Below, piece after piece: positions 26,770-34,257 of a stretch of DNA of 64,000 bases. How positions within the stretch are numbered: position 1 is the stretch's first letter; the number at the start of each line of letters is the position of its first letter. Position numbers and translations under genes: made by a program. Under the pieces are notes generated by a model, which saw only the letters and a list, made by a program, of their open reading frames with translations, was not told the DNA's origin and did not search any database. This DNA comes from Sphingobium sp. (GTDB lineage: Bacteria; Pseudomonadota; Alphaproteobacteria; Sphingomonadales; Sphingomonadaceae): contig QFQF01000010.1 in the NCBI GenBank assembly GCA_003248935.1, positions 1 to 64,000 of the forward strand, in the 5' to 3' direction.

Positions 26770-26899
26770 CAATGTCTCCCGGCAAGGATGGTGTCGTGTC
26801 GCGGCTTTCCATAGCGGCAAATCGCTGCGGCGCAACTTGCGGGCGGCGGCTGTTTCATGGGAGGACGCCTGCGGCAGGGGCACAAGCAAGGAGTCGATG

Positions 26900-27625
26900 A
26901 TGGCGATCCGGCGGACTGTAACGATCTATGACGGCCCCGGCGGCCCGTTCGAGGGCCTGGCCGCGACGGATGACGGCTGGACGGGCGAGCGCCCCGGCAT
27001 CCTCCTCCTCCCCAACGTACTGGGCACCAAGGAAAGCGACTTCGTGCGCGCGGAGCGGCTGGCGGCGCTGGGCTATGCGGTGCTGGTGGCGGACGTGTTC
27101 GGACAGGGCAAGCGGACAACGCGCGAGGACGCGCAGCCGGGCCGCTACATGGCGGAACTGAACGCGGACCGTGCGCTGCTGAAGGGCCGCCTGATCGCGT
27201 CGCTGGACGCGCTGAAGGCCATGGCAGCGGTGGATGCGGGCAATCTCGCCGCCATTGGCTTCTGCTTCGGCGGCAAATGTGCGCTCGACATCGTCCGCGC
27301 GGGCCTGCCGGTGAAGGGTGTCGTCAGCTTCCACGGCGTCTATGACGCGCCGCCCTTTCCCAATGTCGCGCCGATGACCGCGAAGGTCCTCGTTTGCCAT
27401 GGATGGAACGACCCGATCGCACCGCCGGACGCGACGATCGCCCTGACGAAGGAACTGACGGAGGGGAAGGCCGACTGGCAGATCCATGCCTATGGCCACA
27501 CCGGCCACGCCTTCACCGACGAAACGGTGCACATGCCGGAGAAGGGATTGGCCTACAGCCCCGATGCCGACCGGCGCAGTTGGAAGGCGATGGCCGATTT
27601 CCTGGAGGAAATCCTGGCCATGTGA
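26900..27625 (+). CDS. dienelactone hydrolase family protein
   Basis: 241 aa alpha/beta hydrolase. The DLH catalytic triad is clear: C122 in GFCFGG, D171 in GWNDP and H203 in GHTGHAF. True dienelactone hydrolases open chlorocatechol-derived lactones, but most homologues act on unknown esters. An AAGGAG site lies 6 bases before the ATG at 26900. The ATG at 26897 would be only 3 bases away. It stands alone, with no aromatic-degradation neighbours. Confidence 0.88.
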   Translation: MAIRRTVTIYDGPGGPFEGLAATDDGWTGERPGILLLPNVLGTKESDFVRAERLAALGYAVLVADVFGQGKRTTREDAQPGRYMAELNADRALLKGRLIASLDALKAMAAVDAGNLAAIGFCFGGKCALDIVRAGLPVKGVVSFHGVYDAPPFPNVAPMTAKVLVCHGWNDPIAPPDATIALTKELTEGKADWQIHAYGHTGHAFTDETVHMPEKGLAYSPDADRRSWKAMADFLEEILAM

Positions 27626-27641
27626 ATTTTTTCGCGCCGCC

Positions 27642-27668
27642 TGTCACAGCGTCCACCGCCACCTCGTC
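27642..27668 (+). promoter_or_regulatory. ECF41-type promoter
   Basis: TGTCACA at 27642-27648, a spacer of exactly 16 bases, then CGTC at 27665-27668. This is the consensus reported for ECF41 sigma factors. It lies 33 bp upstream of the CMD-family gene, which is followed by an ECF41 sigma gene. Autoregulation is the natural reading. Confidence 0.8.
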
Positions 27669-27701
27669 TTGAGGGCATCACCCCAATGAAAGGATGATCC
27701 C

Positions 27702-28148
27702 ATGGAAACGAGACTGAACTACGCAAAGGCCCAACCGGCGGCATTCAAGGCGATGATGGCACTGGAGACGGCCGCCCGGGCCGGTTCCATCGACGAGACG
27801 CTGACCGAACTGATCAAGCTGCGCGTGTCGCAGATCAACGGCTGCGCCTTCTGTGTCGACATGCACAGCCAGGACCTGATCAAGGCGGGGGAAAACCCGC
27901 AGCGCCTGTTCGTCCTGTCGGCCTGGACCGATTCGCCGGCCTTCACCGATCGCGAGCGGGCGGCGCTCGCCTGGGCGGAAGCGCTGACCAACCTGCCGAC
28001 CGGGCACCTTTCCGATGCGGTGTATGACGCGCTCGATCCGCACTTCACCGACGCGCAGAAGGTCGACCTCACCCTGCTGATCGTGGCGATCAACGGCTGG
28101 AACCGGTTCGGCGTCGGCTTCCGCATGGTGCATCCGGTGCGGAACTGA
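27702..28148 (+). CDS. carboxymuconolactone decarboxylase/AhpD-family protein
   Basis: 148 aa. The AhpD-type redox motif is C48-A-F-C51 followed by H55 (CAFCVDMH), as in alkylhydroperoxidase-like CMD proteins. It probably acts as a thiol peroxidase-like or decarboxylase-like enzyme. Substrate unknown. AAAGGA sits 8 bases before the ATG. The sigma factor gene starts 2 bases after its stop. This pairing is the classical genomic context of ECF41 factors. Confidence 0.9.
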   Translation: METRLNYAKAQPAAFKAMMALETAARAGSIDETLTELIKLRVSQINGCAFCVDMHSQDLIKAGENPQRLFVLSAWTDSPAFTDRERAALAWAEALTNLPTGHLSDAVYDALDPHFTDAQKVDLTLLIVAINGWNRFGVGFRMVHPVRN

Positions 28149-28150
28149 CG

Positions 28151-29050
28151 GTGGCACAGGCACCCTCATCCTCGGCCGCATCGGCGGCGTTCGAAACGCA
28201 CCGGTCGCACCTTCTGGGTGTCGCCTACCGGATGCTGGGTTCGCTCGCCGAGGCCGAGGATGTCGTTCAGGACGCCTGGCTGCGCTGGCAACGGGCGGAG
28301 ACGGAGGGGGTCGCGAACCCGCGCGCCTTCCTCTCCCGCATCGTCACCAACCTGTGCCTCGACCAGATGAAGTCGGCGCGGGCGCGGCGGGAGGAGTATG
28401 TCGGCCCCTGGCTGCCCGAACCGGTGGCGGAGGGTGTCGGCCCGGACGTGGAAGCGGAACGCGCCGATTCCCTGTCGGTCGCGCTGCTGCTGGCGCTGGA
28501 GCGCCTCTCCCCGCTGGAGCGGGCCGCCTATCTGCTGCACGACATTTTCGACATGGACTATGGCGAGGTCGCGGCGCAGCTCGGGCGGTCGGAAGCGACC
28601 TGCCGCCAGCTTGCCACCCGTGCCCGCGCGCATGTGCAGGCCGGCCGGCCGCGCTTTCGCGTCGATCGGGACGAGGGCGAGCGGCTGGTCGACGCATTCA
28701 TGGCCGCGGCCCAGAGCGGCGATGCCAGCGTGCTTGGCCGCCTCCTCGCCAGCGACGCGGCCCTCCACGCCGACGGCGGCGGCATCAAGATCGCGGTTCG
28801 CAACGTAGTGCGCGGCGCCGACCGGGTGGCGCGCTTCTTCGCCGGGTTGCAGCGCAAGTTCGGCGATGCCGAACGCCGTATCCTGTGGCGCGGCCTGATC
28901 AACGGCCTGCCCGGCTATGTGAGCCTGGAGCATGGCGAGACGCTCCAGTCGACGGCATTCGAGATCGAGGACGGAAAGATCAGCGCGATCTACATCGTCC
29001 GCAATCCCGAAAAGCTCCGCTACCTCTCCGGCCTCGCCGCGCCGCGCTGA
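28151..29050 (+). CDS. ECF41-family sigma factor with fused C-terminal regulatory domain
   Basis: 299 aa. Sigma region 2 at about 15-80 (HLLGVAYRMLGSLAEAEDVVQDAWLR is split over helices 2.1-2.4), sigma-4 at about 108-165, then an SnoaL-like domain to the end. ECF41 marks are all present: WLPEP at 87-91, DGGG at 208-211 and NPEKL (NPDKL-type) near 285-289. No anti-sigma factor is expected, because the C-terminal domain regulates activity. GTG start two bases after the CMD stop. Confidence 0.92.
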   Translation: MAQAPSSSAASAAFETHRSHLLGVAYRMLGSLAEAEDVVQDAWLRWQRAETEGVANPRAFLSRIVTNLCLDQMKSARARREEYVGPWLPEPVAEGVGPDVEAERADSLSVALLLALERLSPLERAAYLLHDIFDMDYGEVAAQLGRSEATCRQLATRARAHVQAGRPRFRVDRDEGERLVDAFMAAAQSGDASVLGRLLASDAALHADGGGIKIAVRNVVRGADRVARFFAGLQRKFGDAERRILWRGLINGLPGYVSLEHGETLQSTAFEIEDGKISAIYIVRNPEKLRYLSGLAAPR

Positions 29051-29054
29051 GCGC

Positions 29055-29945
29055 TCACCACAGGACACCGTGGTCGGGCAGCACCGGCTTGGGCGCGTCC
29101 ATGCCGATCGTCTGCTTGAGGTCGATCTCGACCGTGCGGCAGATCGCCGTGATCGGCACGTCATGGACGCTGTCCGCAAACGGATCGACCAGATCGTCGG
29201 CGATGCGCAAAACGGCCAGGAACATGAGCCCGGCGATCGTCGAACCAACCGGCGTGGCAAGGTTCAGATCACCATAGAGCCCAACCGGCAGCAGGACGCA
29301 GAACAGCCGGGTGAACAGCGACGGGAAGAAGCGGTAGCCGTTGGGCAGCGGCGTGTTCTTCAGCCTTTCCATCCCGCCCTGATGATTGGCGATGTCGACC
29401 AGCACGGCCTCCAGCTGGGTCTGCTGAATGGTGTCGATATGCCCCGCGCGCTGCGCGTCGGCGATCCTGCGTCCGGCATCGGTGAGCAGCGCGTTGGCGA
29501 TATTCACCTTGCCGCCCGCATCACCGATTTCCTCGGGCGGAAGCAGACGGGACAGTTCTTCATGCGAATCCTGCCGGCGCAACTGCCGGCGCAACACGTT
29601 CACATAGGTAATCTGCCGCAGCACCATCATCTGCTTGAAGCGCACCATGTCCGGGCGGTCATCAGGGATGAAGGCGATCAGGGCACGGGCGAGCGAGCGC
29701 GACGAATTGATCATTGCCCCCCACAGGATGCGCCCTTCCCACCAGCGCTGATAGGCGGAATTGTCACGCAGCCCCAGGAACAGCGCCAGTGCCGTCCCGA
29801 AGATGGTGAGCGGCAGCGAGGGCGCCTTGTAAGGCAACAGATAGAAGAAGGCGGTGACGACGCAGTCCCATACGAACAGTATGAGCAGCGTCTTCCAGAC
29901 ATCCGCCAGGATGGTGCGCACGCGCGGCGCGGGAGCAATGATCAT
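29055..29945 (-). CDS. bestrophin-family channel-like membrane protein
   Basis: 296 aa, UPF0187/bestrophin family. Opens with a cytosolic segment, then helices WKTLLILFVWDCVVTAFFYLL-like and LTIFGTALALFLGLRDNSAYQRWWEGR. The latter contains the conserved FRxNxxYxRWWEGR-type segment. Bacterial homologues form pentameric ion channels. The gene ends 4 bp from the convergent sigma factor gene. Confidence 0.88.
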   Translation of the reverse strand: MIIAPAPRVRTILADVWKTLLILFVWDCVVTAFFYLLPYKAPSLPLTIFGTALALFLGLRDNSAYQRWWEGRILWGAMINSSRSLARALIAFIPDDRPDMVRFKQMMVLRQITYVNVLRRQLRRQDSHEELSRLLPPEEIGDAGGKVNIANALLTDAGRRIADAQRAGHIDTIQQTQLEAVLVDIANHQGGMERLKNTPLPNGYRFFPSLFTRLFCVLLPVGLYGDLNLATPVGSTIAGLMFLAVLRIADDLVDPFADSVHDVPITAICRTVEIDLKQTIGMDAPKPVLPDHGVLW

Positions 29946-29993
29946 GAAAAGGTTCCGGTCAAGCGTGCAGTATAGCGAAGGGCGGAAGCGCCG

Positions 29994-30203
29994 TCAGCAG
30001 AGGTTGGAATCAAGCGCCGCGCCGCGCAGACCGATGAAACTCAGGATCAGCGCGCCTCTGGCGCCATGGAGTACGGCGCCTGCATTCTCCATGAACGCCG
30101 CGACGAGCGTGAAGGCGGTCGCGCAGACGACGCATCCCGCAGCGAGATAGAGCTTGATCCGCGCCGTGCGCCGGGCGGACGAGGAGGCCTGGAGATGGTG
30201 CAT
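29994..30203 (-). CDS. small hypothetical membrane protein
   Basis: 69 aa with one clear hydrophobic helix (LAAGCVVCATAFTLVAAF) and a weaker second one. An AAAGGGA ribosome-binding site lies 5 bases before the ATG at 30203. No family recognised. It may be a real small membrane protein in front of the bestrophin gene (48 bp apart), or chance. Confidence 0.35.
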   Translation of the reverse strand: MHHLQASSSARRTARIKLYLAAGCVVCATAFTLVAAFMENAGAVLHGARGALILSFIGLRGAALDSNLC

Positions 30204-30465
30204 CCGGTCCCTTTCGGAAAAAAGATGTGAGACATGAGCGCCACCATTCCCCCCTCAAGGGGCACGGCAGCGCCGATCAGACATCCTCTCCGATTGCCGG
30301 TCCGGAAACGCGGCAGCTCGTCAAAGATCGAGATATCAAAGGGTTCCGTGAGGAAAACCCGCGTAACAAAATGTATTATGCAGGACAGTTACCGGTCGCG
30401 GCCGGTTCATCAGACGTGTCCGAATGCATCGTTCATGTCCAAAAAGGGCCCCATGTGACATGTCT

Positions 30466-31248
30466 TCAGCGGCGGCGCGCCTCGATCCAGAGCGTGTCGA
30501 GCAGGAAGCTGCCATCCGGTTCGACCGCGAAATGCCGCCTCGCATCTTCCGGCAGATGATCCTGAAGATAACGGATCGCCTGCGCGATGGCCGGTGGCGT
30601 ATGCATGCGGGCGATCCACTGGGCGAAATCCATGCGCAATTGATGCGTGACGACCGCGACAGGTACGAACCCCGCTCCCTCCAGCGCCGCCAGCCACTCG
30701 GCCGTCGCATAGTCACGCACATGGCTGGGATCGCGCAGCAGTTCGATCGCCTGAAGGTGGGTGTCGAGGAGCGGCAGGCCGGGCGAGCGGCCGTCGACGA
30801 ACAGCGCCTGCCCGCCGGGCTTCAGCACGCGCGCCGCCTCCCGCAGGCCACCGGTCAGATCGCCCCAATGATGCGCCGAAAAGCGACTGGCCACGCAATC
30901 GAACATCGCGTCGGCAAACGGCAGCCGCTCGGCGGGCGCGGCGATCGTCTCGATATTCGCGATGCCGCGCCGCCCCGCCTCCGCCTCGACCGCCGCCAGC
31001 ATGGCGGGCGCCAGATCGCAGGCGACCACATGGTTGCACTGCGCCGACAGGCGATAGGCGACATGGCCCCCGCCGCAGCCGACATCGAGCAGCCGGTCGT
31101 GCCCCCTTCCCCGAACCACCGCCTCCATCCAGTCGAGGTCCGGGCCGGACGCATGCACCGGGCTGGCCACATAGGCGTCCGCCCGCGCTCCGAACTGTGC
31201 ATTCACCAGCGCCTGCTGGGTAGTCCGCTGCTGCTGCCGATCAACCAT
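30466..31248 (-). CDS. class I SAM-dependent methyltransferase
   Basis: 260 aa. Motif I LLDVGCGGGHVAY, motif II region ACDLAPAM, motif III AERLPFADAMFDCV and post-III ARVLKPGGQALFVD, as in UbiE/small-molecule methyltransferases. Substrate unknown. It is divergent from an MmyB-type regulator that probably controls it. 262 bp downstream hold no recognisable gene. Confidence 0.88.
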   Translation of the reverse strand: MVDRQQQRTTQQALVNAQFGARADAYVASPVHASGPDLDWMEAVVRGRGHDRLLDVGCGGGHVAYRLSAQCNHVVACDLAPAMLAAVEAEAGRRGIANIETIAAPAERLPFADAMFDCVASRFSAHHWGDLTGGLREAARVLKPGGQALFVDGRSPGLPLLDTHLQAIELLRDPSHVRDYATAEWLAALEGAGFVPVAVVTHQLRMDFAQWIARMHTPPAIAQAIRYLQDHLPEDARRHFAVEPDGSFLLDTLWIEARRR

Positions 31249-31290
31249 CTCTGCGCCTCCTGTCTTCGGACTTGTCGCCTAGCGCCTCCA

Positions 31291-31319
31291 TAGACTGGTA
31301 CAATGATGTCATTTATACT
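31291..31319 (+). promoter_or_regulatory. sigma-70-type promoter of the MmyB-type regulator
   Basis: TAGACT (31291-31296), spacer of 17, TATACT (31314-31319). Transcription would begin at about 31326-31327, at the ATG itself, implying a leaderless message. Three TGGTA repeats surround it (from 31296, 31319 and 31328) and could be operator half-sites. Confidence 0.5.
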
Positions 31320-31326
31320 GGTATCC

Positions 31327-32148
31327 ATGGTATCATCCCTGACATCGATCGACACGCTTGGTAACTTCCTCCGCGCGCAGAGGGAGCGGCTGGAACCGGA
31401 CGGGACCATGACGAAGGTGCGTCGCCGCACGCCGGGGCTCCGGCGGGAGGAAGTCGCGGCGCGCGCCGGGATGAGCGCCATATGGTATATGCGGATCGAG
31501 CAGGGGAAAGCCGAAGCCGTCAGCGCGCCAACGCTGGCGCGGATCGCCGAGGCGCTGGAACTGGCCCCGGCGGAGCGCGCCCACCTGTTCCATCTTGCGG
31601 GCCGCAGCGATCCGGTCGCACCACCGGAATCGGGGCGGCAGGTGCCGGATGCACTGCGCCGCTGCGTCGGGACTTTCGGCGGCCCCGCTTATGTCCTCGA
31701 CCGTCTGTGGAACGTTGCGGCCGCCAACGACGATGCGATTGCCCTATTCGGCGACTGGATCGGACGCGGAGAAAACCTTCTCCGCTTCGTCTTTCTGTCG
31801 GATGAAGCGCGCGGGCTGATCGATGACTGGCCCGGTCGCGCGCAGCGCCTGCTCGCCGAATTCCGGCTCGACCATGGCCGGCGGTCGCAGGACGCCGACA
31901 TGGCGGCGCTGGTCGACACGCTGCGCACGGAAAGCCCGGAATGCGCACTCTGGTGGAGGGAGCAACAGGTGTTAGACCGCGAGGGTGGACTGCGCCGGTT
32001 CAATCATCCCGGGCGGGGACTGCTGACCTTCGACCAGCTGACGCTCGTACCCGCCGGCAACAGCACGCTGAAACTCGTGCTGCTGTTCCCGGATCAGAGC
32101 GAGTCGATGATCTCCGCCAGCACCGCGAGGCAATCCTTGGCGAGCTGA
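31327..32148 (+). CDS. XRE-type regulator with MmyB-like ligand-binding domain
   Basis: 273 aa. N-terminal helix-turn-helix (LGNFLRAQRERL, then TPGLRREEVAARAGMSAIWYMRIEQG) at about 8-75, typical of the MmyB clade. The C-terminal MmyB/PAS-like domain follows (PAYVLDRLWNVAAANDDA, near 120-140), thought to bind a fatty acid-like ligand. An ATG 24 bp upstream is in frame. The promoter position favours 31327. Its 3' end overlaps the convergent carboxypeptidase gene by 55 bp. Confidence 0.85.
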   Translation: MVSSLTSIDTLGNFLRAQRERLEPDGTMTKVRRRTPGLRREEVAARAGMSAIWYMRIEQGKAEAVSAPTLARIAEALELAPAERAHLFHLAGRSDPVAPPESGRQVPDALRRCVGTFGGPAYVLDRLWNVAAANDDAIALFGDWIGRGENLLRFVFLSDEARGLIDDWPGRAQRLLAEFRLDHGRRSQDADMAALVDTLRTESPECALWWREQQVLDREGGLRRFNHPGRGLLTFDQLTLVPAGNSTLKLVLLFPDQSESMISASTARQSLAS

Positions 32149-33212
32149 ACCGAACGCGCCGGAGACCAGCCGAAATCGGGATCGGGCAGGTCGACATTGT
32201 CCTTGAACGGCATTTCCAGCGTCATCGCCACCGCGCCGTAGCGCTCGGCAAGCTGGGCGGTCGACATCGACAGATTGGCCTTGCCCGGCGCGCCGACGGG
32301 ATAGCCGAGACGCGTCTGGAAATCGGGCGTGCGCGCGGCGAGTGTATCGCGGTAGCGCAGATAGAGCGCCTGACGGTCGTCCTTCAGCGATGGAATACCC
32401 TCGAATCCGGCAAGGAACACGGCCGGGATCGCCTCGTCGCCGTGGACGTCCATGGCGAAATCGACGCCGGTCCGGTCCATCTCCGCGCGGACCAGGAACA
32501 CTTCCGGGCTGCGCTCCATGCTGGGCGCGTGCCACTCGCGATTGAGGTTCACACCCGCCGCATTGGTGCGCAAATGGCCCCGGCGGCTGCCGTCCGGGTT
32601 CATGTTGGGGACGATATGGAAAGTCGCCCTCTGCCGCAGCAGGCGCGCAACAGGGTCTTCAAGATCGCACAGGCGCTCCAGCGCGCCCTCCATCCACCAC
32701 TCCGCCATGCTCTCGCCCGGATGCTGGCGGGCATAGAGCCAGACCTGCCGCTCGCCCTCGCCCAGGGTCAGGAGGTCGAGCGGCTGCCCGTCGAGCGTCC
32801 GGCCCAGTTCCCTGGCGGCGACGCCCGGCTGGTTCGCGGCCCAGGCGATCAGGTCGTGATGGCGCTCCATCGAATAGGGCGCGAAATAGGCGAGCCAGAC
32901 CGCATCGACCGTTGGCTCGATCCGGATCGTGAGGCGACCGTCGGCATAAGCCGTGTCGGCAAGCAGCCAGTTCTCCCGATCCTCGCTGACCCGCGCGCTG
33001 TAGCCGGGCCAGCCATCGGGATAGGCCGACCCCGCGCAGTTCGTGATCGCCAGCTCGACCGTCCGCCCCGCACACCCCGCGACACGGAAATGGAACCACT
33101 GGTAGAAGTCGCTCTGGTGATCATGGACGATCTCCAGTTCGGCCGTGCTGTCGGTGGTGGAAATGACGCGGATGTTGCCGCTGTCGAAGGCGCTCGTGAT
33201 CGATAAGGTCAT
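32094..33212 (-). CDS. M14-family metallocarboxypeptidase, cytosolic-carboxypeptidase-like
   Basis: 372 aa, no signal peptide. An N-terminal beta-rich domain (1-120) is followed by the M14 fold. Zinc ligands H164 and E167 lie in RQHPGES and H257 in DVHGDE. NMNPDG and NLNREW are substrate-binding blocks, and the catalytic Glu is in LEMPFKD. This arrangement is that of the CCP/AGBL-like M14 subfamily, which trims C-terminal residues. The bacterial substrate is unknown. Its ATG overlaps the upstream DUF4136 stop as ATGA. Confidence 0.88.
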   Translation of the reverse strand: MTLSITSAFDSGNIRVISTTDSTAELEIVHDHQSDFYQWFHFRVAGCAGRTVELAITNCAGSAYPDGWPGYSARVSEDRENWLLADTAYADGRLTIRIEPTVDAVWLAYFAPYSMERHHDLIAWAANQPGVAARELGRTLDGQPLDLLTLGEGERQVWLYARQHPGESMAEWWMEGALERLCDLEDPVARLLRQRATFHIVPNMNPDGSRRGHLRTNAAGVNLNREWHAPSMERSPEVFLVRAEMDRTGVDFAMDVHGDEAIPAVFLAGFEGIPSLKDDRQALYLRYRDTLAARTPDFQTRLGYPVGAPGKANLSMSTAQLAERYGAVAMTLEMPFKDNVDLPDPDFGWSPARSVQLAKDCLAVLAEIIDSL

Positions 33213-33799
33213 TTCACCGATATAGTCTGGCCCGACTGACCCGGATAGTCCTTGAACAGCGCGCCCGCGAGCTTTGCGGCGGCCAGGCCCGGCTGCGCGG
33301 CGGGCGTGCCTTCCCGCGCCACGGTGTTGCCGCGCGCTTCCCAGACCGCCTGATTGTCAGACCGGCGGCGGATCTGCACGAACATCTCGGTATAAACGAT
33401 GTCCTTGGGCTTGCCCGACAGGTTGATGCCGATGCCGACGCCCAGCCCGCTGCCGTAGCTGCCCGTCGCGCCGCCGACCCCGACGCTGACCGGCGAGCGG
33501 CGCGTGTCCGGCCCGGTCGGGCGGAAGGTACGGCGGAAGGACACGAGCGCGCGATATTCGCTCGACGGCCCCTTGGCTTCGGAAAAGCCCAGACGCTGGA
33601 GTTCCTGCCCTACAGCAGCGGCATAGCTTTCGAACTCAAGGCCGACGTCGGGATTGCCGTCCATCTCCTCCACCGAGACCGTCCCGGTCCGCACCGGCGT
33701 ACCCGCGTGGAAGCGGGTGACCTCGACCGGCGGGACCGCCGTCTGGCAGGCGGACAGGACCATCGTCATGGGAATGGCGACCAACAGGCATTTTTTCAT
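33209..33799 (-). CDS. DUF4136-type lipoprotein
   Basis: 196 aa. Signal peptide with lipobox VLSAC at about 14-18, then a DUF4136-like domain (FHAG, YAAAVGQELQRLGF, EYRALVSFRR, a glycine-rich turn region and VYTEMFVQIRRR). Likely outer-membrane lipoprotein. Function unknown. Translation is coupled to the M14 peptidase. ATG at 33799 is chosen for the signal peptide. Confidence 0.8.
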   Translation of the reverse strand: MKKCLLVAIPMTMVLSACQTAVPPVEVTRFHAGTPVRTGTVSVEEMDGNPDVGLEFESYAAAVGQELQRLGFSEAKGPSSEYRALVSFRRTFRPTGPDTRRSPVSVGVGGATGSYGSGLGVGIGINLSGKPKDIVYTEMFVQIRRRSDNQAVWEARGNTVAREGTPAAQPGLAAAKLAGALFKDYPGQSGQTISVK

Positions 33800-33993
33800 C
33801 GCTTTCTTCTCCGCGCATCCGGCTTTCATGCGTAAGACGTCGCCATGGCACTCCGTCCGGAACGTTTCACGCAGATTTTTGCTGCATGCACGCTGAATGA
33901 GGCGGTGGTCGAGCCTTGACTTTGACGGCCATGGCCCATAGGGGCAGCGCTTCGATTTTCCGATCCACCAAGAATCATCTGGAAGCTGCGCTC

Positions 33994-34119
33994 ATGAAGA
34001 TCCGCAACTCGCTGAAGTCGCTCAAGGACCGCCACCGGGACAACCGCGTGATCCGTCGTCGCGGCCGCACCTACGTCATCAACAAGACCAACCGTCGCTT
34101 CAAAGCCCGCCAGGGCTGA
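33994..34119 (+). CDS. rpmJ: 50S ribosomal protein L36, cysteine-free type
   Basis: 41 aa, Lys/Arg-rich, beginning MKIRNSLKSLKDRH. It has no cysteine, so it is the zinc-independent (type B) form, longer than the 37-38-aa zinc form. GGAAG precedes the ATG. A possible promoter, TTGACT at 33916-33921 with a weak -10 after 17 bases, lies about 70 bp upstream. Confidence 0.95.
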   Translation: MKIRNSLKSLKDRHRDNRVIRRRGRTYVINKTNRRFKARQG

Positions 34120-34167
34120 GGTAAAGCGCGCCGCCGCCCCAAAAGGCGGCCGGACCGTTGCGTTCAT

Positions 34168-34204
34168 GACGAGCGCCCGATCGAACCGCGATCGGGCGCT
34201 CGTC
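34168..34204. terminator. 16-bp perfect hairpin downstream of rpmJ
   Basis: Arms 34168-34183 and 34189-34204, loop of 5. Very stable GC-rich stem but no T-run on either side. It lies between rpmJ and the convergent dipeptidase gene, so it may stop transcription from both or protect 3' ends. Confidence 0.6.
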
Positions 34205-34233
34205 TGCGTTGGCATTATATCCGCTGGCATTGC

Positions 34234-34257
34234 GGTAACGCGCTTCAGCGCGTTACC
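34234..34257. repeat. 10-bp hairpin over the dipeptidase stop codon
   Basis: Arms 34234-34243 and 34248-34257 with loop TTCA. The stop codon of the M19 dipeptidase (34245-34247) sits in the loop. Confidence 0.6.

Noticed and set aside
30204..30465. Possible gene in the 262-bp gap beside the methyltransferase
   Set aside because: Short frames here lack ribosome-binding sites and recognisable protein features.
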